Of a stretch of DNA of 64,000 bases, positions 21,641 through 32,850 are shown piece after piece. The stretch's first letter is position 1. Every line of letters starts with the position of its first letter. A model generated the notes under the pieces. It made no database searches, had not been told where the DNA came from, and saw nothing but the letters and a program-made list of their open reading frames with translations. Location of the stretch: the NCBI GenBank assembly GCA_963921825.1, contig OY997596.1:32355932-32419931 (forward strand), in the 5' to 3' direction. This DNA is from Erodium maritimum (taxonomy: Eukaryota > Streptophyta > Magnoliopsida > Geraniales > Geraniaceae). The position numbers and the translations under genes are program-made.

Positions 21641-21825
21641 AGCTAAAGCTCTACCATTCAGCGTAAACACATATCCTGATTGACTTCTAAAGTCATCTGG
21701 ATTTGTCTTGGAAAACTAGCGTCTACTCATCCTTCGACGACTAGTTCAACATCATCTTTCCCCCGGGTTAGAATGATGTCTACTGGTACAACATAAGGCT
21801 TACGAGACGTCTGGTCTCATACATG

Positions 21826-22813
21826 TCATGGCATATATGATCGATCCTGCCCCCAGGCGCATAGGATTCTCATCATCCTTTTCAGCTCATCAGGTGTCTT
21901 AGGACACTGAGTCTTGCTGAGATGAATGCCATGACTAGTGGGTAAGAGTCCTTTCTTTGAATCGAGCATTAAGAACCTACTCAATGCCTTGTTCACATAG
22001 GTTCCCTGACTTAAATCCAAGACCCTCTTGGTGCGATCTCTACATATCTTAATCCTTAAGATATAAGAAGCATCGCCTAAGTCCTTTATTGAAAAACACT
22101 TCCTCAACCAAGCTTTAGTCTCGTGCAAGGTTGGGATGTCGTTTTCAATGAGAACCAGAAAGGTAATCTTGCTCCCACTAGCCTTCTTATAAACGCAAGA
22201 TTCATCCTCGTTCTTGATTAAGCCAAATCCAATTACAGCTTCATCAAAACGAAGGATCCAACTCCGAGAAGTTCGTTTCAATCCATAAATGGATTTCAAC
22301 AACTTATAAATCTTTCCTTTATTCTTCGGATCGTCAAAACCTTTGGGCCGAGACATACAAACGTACTCAGTCAAATTTCCATTTAGGAAAGCGGTTTTGA
22401 CATCCACTTGCCATATCTCGTAATTATGATACGCAGTTATGTCAAGAAGAATTTGGATTGATTTTGACCATAGCCACTAAGGAGAAGGTTTCCTCATAGT
22501 CAATCCATTGGATCTGCCTATAACCTTTCGCCACCAGTTGAGCTTTGTAGGTCAAAGGGTTGCCGTCCATGTCCATCTTCACCTTGAAGATCCATTTGCA
22601 TCCTATGGTCCTCACACCATTGATGGGATCAACCGGTTCCCAGACTCGGTTGTCCGACATGGATTGCATTTCCTCCCTCATGGCTCCCAGCCATAACTCG
22701 GAGTTGGGCCCATCCACGACTTCCTGAAAGGTGGCTGGATCATCGTGATCCACCATGACTTCATTGTCACCTCTGGATACCATATCTTGGAGGTGGAAGA
22801 TTGATCCTTTCAA
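21826..22813 (-). pseudogene. copia-1 reverse transcriptase lacking the YVDD box
   Basis: The N-terminal block (22813-22442) has WLGAMREEMQSM, GCKWIFKVKMDMDG, AQLVAKGYRQ and FSLVAMVK. An added A in the KIN codon region (about 22466) then shifts the frame to a stop. The homology resumes at 22407 with MDVKTAFLNGNL, VCMSRPKGFDDP and YGLKRTSRSWILRFDE. After SKITFLVL the next residues are IENDIPTL. The YVDD motif and about three neighbours, roughly seven codons, are absent, so the catalytic aspartates are gone. The rest (KDLGDASYILRIKI, SKTQCPKTP) is well kept. Copia-2 has the same deletion and the same inserted A. Confidence 0.85.
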
Positions 22814-22881
22814 ATCGCCTTGGACCTTCCGGAATTGTAACAGGAATTGGTTCTTACTCTACGACAATCTCTGGCTCCTTT

Positions 22882-24230
22882 CTACAGGGTTGCTAATTGG
22901 TTTAGACAGATCTGTACCATCCTGAATTTCTTCGAGATGCACAGTCCTCCCAATGACGTCTTTGGAAACAAAACTTTTTTTTTCATAAAGACCCCACCCC
23001 AAGCGACGAACACCATGTTCTCACTGGGATTGTAGAAATAGTATCCCCTTGTTGCTTTGGGATACCACACGAAGGTGCATATCTCAGATCTTGGTTCGAG
23101 CTTAGTCGAAACCAAATGTTTCACATAAGCGTCGCAACCACAAATCTTTAGGAAGGACAAAGCGGGCATCATCCCGTACCATTTTTAAAATGGTGTCCCT
23201 TCCACACCATTCGTCGAAGCCCGATTCACTATGAATGCGGTCGTCTCTAGAGCAAAACCCCTAAAAGAGATTGGGAGATCAGTCCAACTAATCATGGAAC
23301 AGACCATTGTCTAACAATGTCCGATTTCTCCGTTTGGCTACACCTTTCAACTACAGTGACCTAGGAGGAGTCCATTCCAAAAGGATCCCATTCTCTTTTA
23401 GATGATCTAATAACTCTGTGGTCAAGTATTTTCCACCTCGATCCAATCGAAGTGCCTTAATACCTTTGTCGAGCTGGTTTTCTACTATAGTCTTAAACTC
23501 TTTGAATTTATCAAAAGCTTCAGACTTATGTCTCACCGAATAGACATAACCATATTTACTGTAATCATCAGTAAATGTGATAAAGTAGCTAAAACCCCTC
23601 CTGGCAAGTGAACTTATTGGTCTACACACATTCGAGTGTATCAGCCCCAATAATTCACCCGCCCTTTCATCGCGATCGATAAAGGGCACTTTAGTCATTT
23701 TGCCCATCAAACAAACCTTGCACCTATCGATCGAATGGAATTCGAATGAACCTGAAAGCCCGCACTTCTGAAGTGCTGATAGGCGCTTCTTGTTTATGCG
23801 ACCCAAATGACAGTACCATAACAGAGTTAGGTTTAAATCGTTGGATTTAGACCTCTTGGTATTAACGGAATATATAGAACTTGAGGCATTGTTACCCATA
23901 TCTAATATGTACAATCCTCCAACCATGTCAATACTGGTATAAAACATATCATTGCATAGAACATTGAAAACTCCATTTCCAATATTAACATTATATCCTT
24001 CCTTGTCAAACACGGATACAGATATAATATTCCTACTAAGAGTAGGTATGCAATATACATTATACAATACTAAGACAAGGCCTCTTGGCAAAGCAAGACT
24101 CATGGATCCTACAGCAGTTGCCACAACTCTGAGGTCGATTTCGTGCTTTCCAAATCTCTCCTACTTTCAGCCACCATATATTAGTGCATGTGTGAGATTC
24201 AGTCATGGTATCTAATACCCATGAATCTTT
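22882..24230 (-). pseudogene. copia-1 protease and integrase, broken
   Basis: The protease active site reads VLDTMTESHTC (about 24215), with methionine where the family has the glycine of D-T-G. The downstream block NVYCIPTLSRNIISVSVF lies in another frame (24124-23351). It continues into the GAG-pre-integrase zinc domain (LWYCHLGRINKKRLSAL and CKVCLMGKMTKVPF). The integrase core follows, with YFITFTDDYSKYGYVY and KALRLDRGGKYLTTELLDHL, ending at 23351. A stop-ridden gap leads to the integrase C-terminal piece (23172-22882: LKICGCDAYVKHLV, VWYPKATRGYYFYNP). Several frame changes make the region nonfunctional. Confidence 0.8.
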
Positions 24231-24769
24231 GGAAGTAGAGAGATGTAGCTCTATAGAGTTAATACCGAATGAAGGCACGGTCCCACCGCCCTTCCTTAGA
24301 TCATCCAGGTTTCCTGATGAAGGCGCAGTCCTACTGCCCTTCTTCAGATCATCCAGGCTATTTGATGAAGGCGCAGTCCCACTGCCCTTCTTCAGATCAG
24401 CCGTGAACTTCCTGTAATCCCGGTTCCAATGACCAGGCTGTTGGCAGTAGAAGCAGACATTCTCAAGTGTCTCATCTTTCCTGCCAAGTGCGCATGGGCC
24501 CAGCCCTTGCCACTTCCAATTCCCTTGTTGACCATCAGAATATCCTTGGATCCCAGATCCCTGAGATATTCTTCTCAGCAGCTGATGACACTTCATGTAA
24601 CTCTGATATGGTCTTAGAGACAGCCTTGTCAAGGACATATTCTTTGCGTTCAGACTTGAGGACTATCCTCAAAAATTCTGTACCAGTCCAAATAGTTTGT
24701 CCCATTTAGCTTGACCCTGTCAAGAATGGTTTTTAATGACAAACTATTAATGTTCGCTGAATTTGCCAT
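24231..24769 (-). pseudogene. copia-1 gag, frameshifted, with degenerate zinc knuckle
   Basis: The ATG at 24769 (minus) begins MANSANINSLSLKTILDRVK and LNGTNYLDWYRI, the copia gag entry. An extra A in CTCAAAAATTC near 24676, absent from copia-2, shifts the frame. The knuckle CFYCQQPGHWNRDY (about 24450) has tyrosine for the last cysteine, as does copia-2. It is followed by three 48-bp repeats. Confidence 0.75.
24268..24411 (-). repeat. three 48-bp repeats in the copia-1 gag linker
   Basis: Three imperfect direct units starting at 24268, 24316 and 24364 encode DLKKGSxTAPSSxxLD-like 16-residue repeats between the zinc knuckle and the protease. Copia-2 has the same array at about 41481-41625. 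Confidence 0.75.
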
Positions 24770-26312
24770 TTGATCTACAACAGATAAAATTCAATCAGTA
24801 AACTGAATAAATTTTATGAAGATCAAGCTTAAACACCAACAATCAATTCTAAACCTTTAGAATCTGAAACCAAGATCCTTGATTCACTCGATTAAGCTGA
24901 ACTAATGCTCACCACTTAATCGAGCTATGTAGGTAGGAATCCATCCAATCACATCCAATGTGACTCCTGGCTAGGGTATGTACTTATGTACACGACTTAC
25001 CCTATCTGTTACCCTAGCTCAACCTCAGGCTAAGAATCGTAGTCGGGTCCACCAATTTTCAACTATGGCTCGTCACTATGTAGGTGCTCCGCTAATGCGC
25101 ACGACACCCACATATGTCGTCCAAACCTACTACCCCGCTTTCCCATGGATGCTCCGCTAATGCGCACGACACCCATAGGACGGGGAGGTAGTAAGGTGTT
25201 GATGATTGGGAGGTATCGGACATGACCCGCTTTTACTTGTCCAGTTGTGTTCAAAACTTTGGCACATCCTAGATGCGATGAGCACATCAACTACATTCCA
25301 AATGCAATGATGCCTCAAATTACATCCAATGTAATTCTTCCTTTGAACCCGTCAACTACATCCAATGCAATGACGGTTCTAAGGGTTCACACACAAGGAT
25401 TAAAATTCCAATTTTATCTTTGCATGTGAGGTGATATGCTCGGTAAATAAAGTTAGGCATGCAATTCTAAAGCACATAGAATTAATCATGCATAAACTAA
25501 ACCAAGCATAAAGCGATAAATGTGCACATAATAGCCCCCTAAACTAACTCCCACTAGCTTCTTGAGCTCCACCGACTCCAAGCCGATGCCAACACCCGAA
25601 AAGCCACCAAATGACCTTTTCGCCCTTTCTTCATCTTGAGTAAAATATTACAATTTAATACACGACTCGCAGGTCGGGAATAAATAAATATTACAAACAA
25701 GTGGTTCGACGACCACACCTTGAAAGAATAATTACACGTTAACTCTAACGGCTCGCAGGCCGTGAAAAGCGATAAATAATTAAATTGAGCTCGGGGCTAT
25801 TATGTGCACCATGCCAACATCACATCACACATCGTGTTATCAAAAAAGAATGTTATCAAACATCATGTGGTTTTCCGGTTTTAATTAATAGCCAAGTTTC
25901 GAAAATTTTTGATGCTCGGTTTATCGAAACCGTTCAAAAATGAAACTTTTGAACATTTGATCTTCGAGTTCGTCATGACGGTTCCAAACTCGTCATAACT
26001 AACAAAACGGTTTAGCCTTGGCATATCAACCATCCAATGGTCATGCTTGGCCTAGCTCCGTCCAACGGAGCCCCGTTCGGTCCCGGTTTCGGCTCCCCGA
26101 GAGTCCCGCTCCCGAGACCCGAAAAATCAAATTTTTTTCAAAATTTCCAGATTTGAAATAATTTTCAAAAATTCATTTTACATGCATTAAATCCATAAAC
26201 AATAATTTAAAACATGTTATCAAACAATTTAGCAAAACAACATGCCAAAAACGAAACTTTCAAGCAAAACCGAAACTTTGAACACCGTCTTGTGAATCCC
26301 GAAGGTAGCACG
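24770..26312 (-). other. copia-1 untranslated leader
   Basis: About 1.5 kb between primer site and gag with no supported coding sequence. It contains a run of CATCCAATG-type short repeats (about 25270-25375) and a duplicated GATGCTCCGCTAATGCGCAC motif (about 25083-25165). Confidence 0.6.
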
Positions 26313-26324
26313 GCTCTGATACCA
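26313..26324 (-). other. copia-1 primer-binding site (initiator Met tRNA)
   Basis: On the minus strand, TGGTATCAGAGC lies one base after the end of the 5' LTR. It is intact here, whereas copia-2 has one change (TGGTACCAGAGC, about 43398-43409). Confidence 0.9.
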
Positions 26325-26325
26325 C

Positions 26326-28013
26326 TGTTGGGTCTCGAGGTAAGGTTGGAGATGAACCAACTCGCAGCGGAAAATCAATGAAAACCAAGAGACAATTAGA
26401 ACCATGAAACAACTAACAAAGAATGGATTAACAAGAGAAAAATTCAGCACTAGTTCTTACCAAAACAAGAACACCGGTTAACGAATGATTGGCTTGAGTC
26501 TCCAAGACGCCTACGTATCCACATGGGAATCAAAGCCACGTAGTTCTTCTCTTTGAGGACTCAAGAACACAAAAATGGAGGAGGAAACTAGCCAAACCCG
26601 AAATGGCCATGGAAGAGGGAGAGAAAATGTGTTTCCTATTCTTGTCTAGTGTTTGTTATGTTGAAAAAAGATGACTTAAACATAACAAAACCCATACTTG
26701 TCCAACTAAAGGCATGGGACAAGCATGGTGACAAGTAAGGTGTAAATAGGACAAAGTATGGCAAGACAAGATTGGGTTAGGTGGTGAATCACCAACACCT
26801 TAATCCTTGTCTTGCTTACTTAGTACTAATTAATCAAGACTTGATTAATTAGTTCCATGGGCCTTGGTTGCATGGGCCTTTCATGGGCTTCTTGGAACAT
26901 GGCCCGTGGCCATTTCCAACGAGGTCCCGTGATTCGCTCATCGCCTCCATGCCTTCCATACCGGAAATGTCCAACATTATCCGACGCGATCAATCCCAAG
27001 ACTCCAAGCCTTGTCTCGATCCGTAAAGTCCTATTCACTTACGGGCACATGACCCAAAACCTAGTTTTGGTCATGTCCCGAGACAACTCCCTTTTGGCCA
27101 TTCTCCATAAATGTGTCAATGAGTTTCATCCTCCGGTGTGACCCTTAGGTTTATGCATGTCAATAGATCAACGTAAAATCCCATTTTACTTGATCCTATT
27201 TAAGTGGCAACTAACGAGACTTTAGTATTGCCTGACACTACATAACGAATCGACCCTGTCGATTCTAACCTTTCCGTCGTCCCTGTCATTATCCTTTTAT
27301 CTCCGATATCCTGATTGAGATAAGGCATAGAGCCGTCATCCTTATTATTCTCAATCACCGTTCCTTGATATGTGAGATGACTGAAGATATGATACCCAGT
27401 ATCATGTGCATGGCCATGCTATTCTTCCAGTCACTCTCGATCAAGCGGCCGAGAACCGATATCTTTCCCATACCTCAGTATGAGGGATAAATCCCTTAGC
27501 CGCCTTTCGTGTCACTCATGTAGCCCGTCCCCAAGCCAATCCTGGCCGTTATGGAAGCCCTGTTACGGACAACGTTAGGCTCAGGTCAAACTCAGTTGTT
27601 GACTACATAGCGATCACAAAGACTCCTTGGTCTAAGGATACATGACAAGCTACGACACTGAATATGTTCATGACTTAATCTATGGCACATATTCAGGGCG
27701 GGTCGTCCAATATCATGTCCCACATGATATCTATGATCAGACTCCGAAATCCCATTCCAATGACTAACAGAACGTAAGCCATAAAGAGCCATCTTTCATA
27801 CTAGTCGCTTCTAGTGAAGCTTTGTTGACTAGGGACCCATCGAGTGTGATCTATCTCGATCTATGGTTCTATTCGCATGGTGGGCATAGATCAGAGCACA
27901 CATCGATATATTACTCCAACACATAAGTAATATAAAGCCGCTTTAATTTTATTGCTAACGATGATATATACATTTGGACATTTAGGATTGAACTACGGGC
28001 ACTAAGACTAACA
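26326..28013 (-). repeat. copia-1 5' LTR
   Basis: Identical by eye to 19551-21238 over 1688 bp. It ends next to the second GTTCG target copy. Confidence 0.92.
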
Positions 28014-28018
28014 GTTCG

Positions 28019-28105
28019 GCCATATCAAAGAAAAAAAAGAGAAAATAGAGAGAGAAAGAAGAGAGAAGAAGGAGAGAAGGAAAAGGAAAAAGAAAGGAGA
28101 AAGTG
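28019..28105 (+). repeat. purine-rich tract in the element B 5' LTR
   Basis: A nearly pure A/G run (AAAAAAAAGAGAAAATAGAG... to GAAAGGAGAAAGTG), matched at 35042-35125 in the 3' LTR. In many plant promoters such GA/CT-rich tracts lie in the 5' untranslated region, so transcription may start just upstream. Confidence 0.6.
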
Positions 28106-28378
28106 TTGGGGTTTTGGGATTTTTCCGACGATCCAACCGGCGGATCGTCTCAACGATCGAAGAATCGAGCTCCCGTCATCATTCCCTACAGTGAGAACCT
28201 AATTGATTTTCGTTTTGGTAGGTTAAAAAGTTAGGGTTTGTGTTTAAACGGGTTAAATTTGGATGATTCGAGGTGTAGGGTTCGTTGGGAACGTTTTGGA
28301 GCGAAAAAGATCGGTTTTCGGTGACCGGAGGCTCGGGGGAGCTCCGGCCACCGTGAGTGGTGGCTGGCCGGAGCTAGG

Positions 28379-30064
28379 TGTTGGGTCTCGAGGTAGGGTT
28401 GGAGATGAACCAACTCGCAGCGAAAAATCAAGGAAAACCAAGAGACGATTAAAACCATGAAACAACTAACAAAGAATGGATTCACAAGAGAAAAATTCAG
28501 CACTATTTCTTACCAAAACAAGAACACCAGTTATCGAATGATTGGCTTGAGTCTCCAAGACGCCTACGTATCAACATGGGAATCAAAGCCACGTAGTTCT
28601 TCTCTTTGAGGACTCAAGAACACAAAAATGGAGGTGGGAGTTTGCCAAACCCGAAATTGCAAGGGAAGGGGGAGAGAAGTTGTGTTTCCTATTCTTGTCT
28701 TGTGTTTGTTATGTTGAAAAAAGATGACTTAAACATAACAAACCCCATACTTGTCCAACTAAAGGCATGGGACAAGCATGGTGACAAGTAAGGTGTAAAT
28801 AGGACAAAGTATGGCAAGACAAGATTGGGTTAGGTGGTCAATCACCAACACCTTAATCCTTGTCTTGCTTACTTAGTACTAATTAATCAAGACTTGATTA
28901 ATTAGTTCCATGGGCATTGTTTGCATGGGCCTTTCATTGGCCTCTTGGAACATGGCCAGTGGCCATTTCCAATGAGGTCCCGTGATTCGCTCATCGCCTC
29001 CAAGCCTTCCATACTGGAAATGTCCAACATTATCCGACGCGATCAATCCCAAGACTCCAAGCCTTGTCTCGATCCGTAAAGTCCTATTCACTTACGGGCA
29101 CATAACCCAACCCAGTTTTGGTCATGTCCCGAGACAACTCCCTTTCGGCCATTCACCATAAATGTGTCAATGAGTTTCATCCTCCGGTGTGACACTTAGG
29201 TTTATGCATGTCAATAGATCAACGTAAAATCCTATTTTACTTGATCCTATTTAAGTGGCGACTAACGAGACTTTAGTATTGCCTAACACTGCATAACGAA
29301 TCGACCCTGTCGATTCTAACTTTTCTGTCATCCCTGTCATTATCCTTTTATCTCCGATATCCTGATTGAGATAAGGCATATAGTCGTCATCCTTATTATT
29401 CTCAATCACTGTTCCTTGATATGTGAGATGCCTGAAGATATGATACCCAATATCATGTGCATGGCCATGGTATTCTTTCAGTCACTCTCGATCAACCGGC
29501 CGAGAACCGATATCTTTCCCATACCTCAGTATGAGGGATAAATCCCTTAACCGTCTTTCATGTCACTCATGTAGCCCGTCCCCAAGCCAATCCTGGTCGT
29601 TATGGAAGCCCTGTTATGGACAACGTTAGGCTTAGGTCAAACTCAGTTGTTGACTACATAGCGATCACAAAGACTCATTGGTCTAAGGATACATGACAAG
29701 CTACGACACTGAACATGTTCATGACTTAATCTATAGCACATATTCAGGGCGGGTCGTCCAATATCATGTCCCACATGATATCTATGATCAGACTCCAGAA
29801 TCCCATTCCAATGACTAACATAACGTAAGCCATAAAGAGCCATCTTTCATACTAGTCGCTTCTAGTGAAGCTTTGTTGGCTAGGGACCCATCGAGTGTGA
29901 TCTATCTCGATCTATGGTTCTATTCGCACGGTGGGCATAGATCAGAGCACACATCGATATATTACTCCAACACATAAGTAATATAAAGCTGCTTTAATTT
30001 TATTGCTAACGATGATATATACATTTGGACATTTAGGATTGAACTACGGGAACTAAGACTAACA
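28379..30064 (-). mobile_element. solo LTR of the copia family in the element B 5' LTR
   Basis: A single 1686-bp LTR starting TGTTGGGTCTCGAGG and ending GACTAACA, flanked by a perfect CTAGG duplication (28374-28378 and 30065-30069). The empty site is in the 3' LTR at about 35391-35404 (GGAGCTAGGACCGG). It arose by recombination between the LTRs of a full element. It has many substitutions relative to copia-1, so it is older. Confidence 0.93.
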
Positions 30065-30705
30065 CTAGGACCGGCCACCATGGTGGTGAACCGGTCCATC
30101 CACCCACGGCTAAGGGTGGCCGGGTGGGGCCCATGTGTCGGGTCTCGGGTTTTTCGTGTTCGGGTGGTTTAGGACGATCCCCAAGTCGTTAATTCACACC
30201 CGAAACGAATTTTTGAATTAAATTGTGAAAGTTGGGAATTTCGGGTTTAGAAACTTTAAACACGAATTAAATTGCTCGGAAGTCGGAAATTGATTCCGTC
30301 GATTGCATTGGAACCCTTGAATTATTCTAAGATCGTAGAAACGAAAACGGGAATTTTCGGAGCCCCGGAAGGGCGTTTTCCGATCCTGGGCAGATTCGCC
30401 AAGCCGGGCGAATTGGGCCTTTCCGGGCCCATTATTGACAATGTCGAGTAAATGGGAAGTTTGGGAGTGATCGGCATTGTCGGGGTTGCGTTCGAGCGTT
30501 AAGTTCATTAAATTCGGATTTCGCCTACTTATTCAAAAAGTGTGTAAATTGTAATCATTGTAGACCATGTCGCCGACAGTGGAAAGAGGAGGCTAAGCGG
30601 GAAATTCTGGAGCACGCCGGAGCTTGGGCGTGGACTTTTGGGAAAGCGTTACGAGGTAGGGAAAAGTAGCCGGATCTCTGCCTTGACTAGGGAAAGTTAA
30701 CAGTA

Positions 30706-30880
30706 GAATTGCATGTGACACCTAGTGGTGTCGTAGGATGAGTAAGTTTATCGAACACTAAAAATGGAGGCGACACTCAGTGGTGTCGTATGATACGGGA
30801 ACGTATCGAACAATAGAAAGGCATGTGACACTTAGTAGTGTCGTAGGATAAGTGAGCTTATCGAACAATAGAAATACTGG
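30706..30880 (+). repeat. 64-bp tandem repeat in the element B 5' LTR
   Basis: Three imperfect units, each containing a GTGACACYTAGTGGTGTCGTA-like dyad and TTATCGAAC. The same array is at about 36050-36215 in the 3' LTR. Confidence 0.7.
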
Positions 30881-30917
30881 TGGCATTTGGTTGTGCCCGG
30901 AGGTTGATTGAATTGTT

Positions 30918-31448
30918 TGTGGTTGTGGGTGGCCATGAGTGCCCGTGGGGAGTTCAACCCGTATTTTACTGTTGTGTGTCTTGGGTGGCCATGAGTGCCC
31001 GTGGGGAGTTGAATTTTTATTTTACCGTTGCGTGTCTTGGGTGGCCATGAGTGCCGGTGGGGATTTGAACCCGTATTATACCGTTGCGTGTCTTGGGTGG
31101 TCAGGTGTGCCTTTGGGGTGTTGGACCCGTGTTTTTACTGTTTGTGTGTCGTGGGTGTCAGGTGTGCCTTTGGGGTGTTAAACCCATGTGTTACTGTTGG
31201 TGTGTCGTGGGTGGCCATGTGTGCCTTTGGGGTGTTGACCCGTGTATTACTGTTGGTGTGTCGTGGGTGGCCATGAGTGCCTTTGGGGTGTTGACCCGTG
31301 TATTACTATTGGTGTGTCGTGGGTGGCCATGTGTGCCTTTGGGGTGTTGACCCGTGTATTACTGTTGGAATATCGTGGGTAGCCATGTGTGCCTTTGGGG
31401 TGTTGACCCATGTATTACTGTTGGTGTGTCGTGGGTGGCCATGAGTGC
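30918..31448 (+). repeat. 56-bp tandem repeat array in the element B 5' LTR
   Basis: About nine and a half units of GTGTGTCGTGGGTGGCCATG plus AGTGCC...GTGTTGACCCGTGTATTACTGTT type. Units on the left carry CCCGTGGGGAG and those on the right CCTTTGGGGTG, so the array expanded in two phases. The 3' LTR array (36262-36770) is cut by copia-2. Open frames across it are products of the repeat, not genes. Confidence 0.85.
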
Positions 31449-31612
31449 CTTCCGACTAACCATCGGTAAAGTTGTGCATTCTTCTACGACGAGGTTAGGG
31501 GCCCGCCTGACAATAAAGGGGTTCTGTGGTCGCGCGCGTAGGGGTTGGCTAGGCTTCCGACTAACCATCGGTAAAGTTGTGCATTCTTCGGCGATGGAGG
31601 GCGGCTCCCCTT
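31449..31612 (+). repeat. 107-bp tandem units in the element B 5' LTR
   Basis: CTTCCGACTAACCATCGG starts at about 31448 and again at about 31555, with a partial third (CTTCCGACTAGCTATCGG) after 31609. The 3' LTR has an extra copy of the downstream half (44574-44800). Confidence 0.7.
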
Positions 31613-32014
31613 CCGACTAGCTATCGGAGAAGTATTGCGGAATATATCGCTAACAGGTCGACCGTGTGGCCCGACTGCGTTCGGGGAAAGTTGCGTGGGG
31701 CAGGCTCGAGTCCAGCCGGTTAGCAACCGGCACTGAGCAGCTGGAGTGCGATCCTTTGTGATCTTGTTTGCCGTGTGCGATCCTTTGTGATCTTGGGTGT
31801 TGCGTGGTTATTAGCTGCGTTTTGGGTTGAGATCCTAACCGTTGTGTCGGGTGCACATTACGTGTCCGGGTTTGAGTTGGTTTGGGAAAGTAACAGTTTT
31901 CGTGTGACAGTCGGGTTACTTGAGTTTGGGGATAGTAGTCCCCGGTGTTTGGTTTGTTGTTGGTGTTTCCGGCATTTTCTGCTAGTATGCCGTAGTCAGT
32001 CTGGTATCCGTGGT

Positions 32015-32052
32015 GGTGAGCGAACGCTCACCCCTAGCCGTTTTTCCTACAG
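32015..32052 (+). promoter_or_regulatory. dyad plus acceptor-like site, element B 5' LTR
   Basis: GGTGAGCG-AA-CGCTCACC (32015-32032), then CCCTAGCCGTTTTTCCTACAG ending at 32052. The 3' LTR copy is at 45199-45216, but its AG is mutated (CCTACATG). A third version lies in the internal leader at 33836-33874. Confidence 0.45.
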
Positions 32053-32312
32053 GTACTGGTCGCGAGACGGACTAGGGGAACTCTCGAAGCATGAAGAGCT
32101 GGGAGCGGGAGTTCGTGTTTCTTTTTTGGAGTCTAGTGTCGTACATGTTTATTTTGTCTGTTGTTTTGGACGTACTTTTAAGTTGTAAAATATTATTTTG
32201 ATTAACTAAGTGGTGATTTTAAGCGGTTTACTTAAAAGGGTTTGAAAATTGTTTTATTGTTTCACCGTTCGTGTTCCGGGTTCGGTTCTACCGAATTTGG
32301 GACGTGACAGTT

Positions 32313-32324
32313 TGGTATCAGAGC
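32313..32324 (+). other. element B primer-binding site (initiator Met tRNA)
   Basis: TGGTATCAGAGC, three bases after the LTR end GACGTGACA, with the same spacing as elements A and C. Confidence 0.92.
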
Positions 32325-32533
32325 ACGAGGTTTCACACCTCGTACTGTACGTCAATTAGGTGGGGAGAGTTGAGTCGTTAAAAGTCCCGTCGTACGTTGG
32401 TTTCGCAAGTCGAAACCGTGTGTAGACCCGTAGTGTCCTAAGTCTTGTTTGTTGTTGTGTGTATGTGCAGTACTGTTGTTACTGGCATAATAATTGTGTG
32501 TTGCTGCATGAAACGTTTTTAAGCTATCGCAGC

Positions 32534-32560
32534 TCGACTCAGGAGCGCTCCTGTAGTCGA
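32534..32560 (+). ncRNA. candidate dimerisation/packaging hairpin in the element B leader
   Basis: TCGACT pairs with AGTCGA (32534-32539 with 32555-32560), CAG with CTG, with one bulged T. The enclosed CAGGAGCGCTCCTG is a perfect 14-base palindrome. Relative to element A, one outer pair changes T-A to C-G and one loop pair changes G-C to A-T, so pairing is preserved. Confidence 0.55.
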
Positions 32561-32674
32561 ACGTGACGGTGCTAATATCAAGTGGGTACAATTTAGTTCG
32601 GGGACGCCTAGACCGGGTTGTAACTACGTGATGTCAAAAATGAGATTTTATGATGAAAGGGAGAAAAGTTTTAA

Positions 32675-32850
32675 AATTGGTTGGCCCTGTTGGCGTGTGT
32701 TTAAATTTGTTGGCCCGGTGGGCGTGTTGTAAAATTGGTTGGCCATGTGGGCGTGTGTTTAAATTTGTTGGCCCGGTGAGCGTGTTTTGAAATTGGTTGG
32801 CCCGGTGGGCGTGTTTTGATTTTGGGTTGGCCTTGTCGGCTTGTGATTGA
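32675..32850 (+). repeat. short tandem repeat in the element B leader
   Basis: About five to six units of roughly 34 bp built on GGTTGGCCCGGTGGGCGTGTTT, each with a GGCC(C/N)GGTGGGC core. Confidence 0.7.

Larger units (their letters stand above)
19551..28013 (-). mobile_element. copia-1: Ty1/copia retrotransposon, defective but young, 8.46 kb
   Basis: LTRs are 19551-21238 and 26326-28013 (1688 bp each), and I found no difference between them by eye. The 5-bp target duplication GTTCG is perfect (19546-19550 and 28014-28018). Element orientation is minus: primer site next to the right LTR, purine tract next to the left one. Coding order gag-PR-INT-RT-RH identifies Ty1/copia; I do not assign a lineage. 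The reading frame is broken and the RT catalytic box is missing, yet LTR identity implies recent transposition. Confidence 0.9.
18995..32309 (+). repeat. element B 5' LTR (split by two copia insertions)
   Basis: LTR pieces are 18995-19550, 28014-28378 and 30065-32309; the gaps are copia-1 and a copia solo LTR. The uninterrupted text of the first two junctions is visible in the 3' LTR at 35032-35041 and at about 35391-35404. Contents: a purine tract 28019-28105; tandem repeats 30706-30880, 30918-31448 and 31449-31612; the dyad GGTGAGCG-AA-CGCTCACC at 32015-32032 with acceptor-like CCTACAG at 32046-32052; end GACGTGACA. Confidence 0.85.

Noticed and set aside
30918-31448. Possible CRISPR-like direct repeats
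   Set aside because: Units are adjacent without unique spacers and lie in a plant LTR; they are ordinary tandem repeats.
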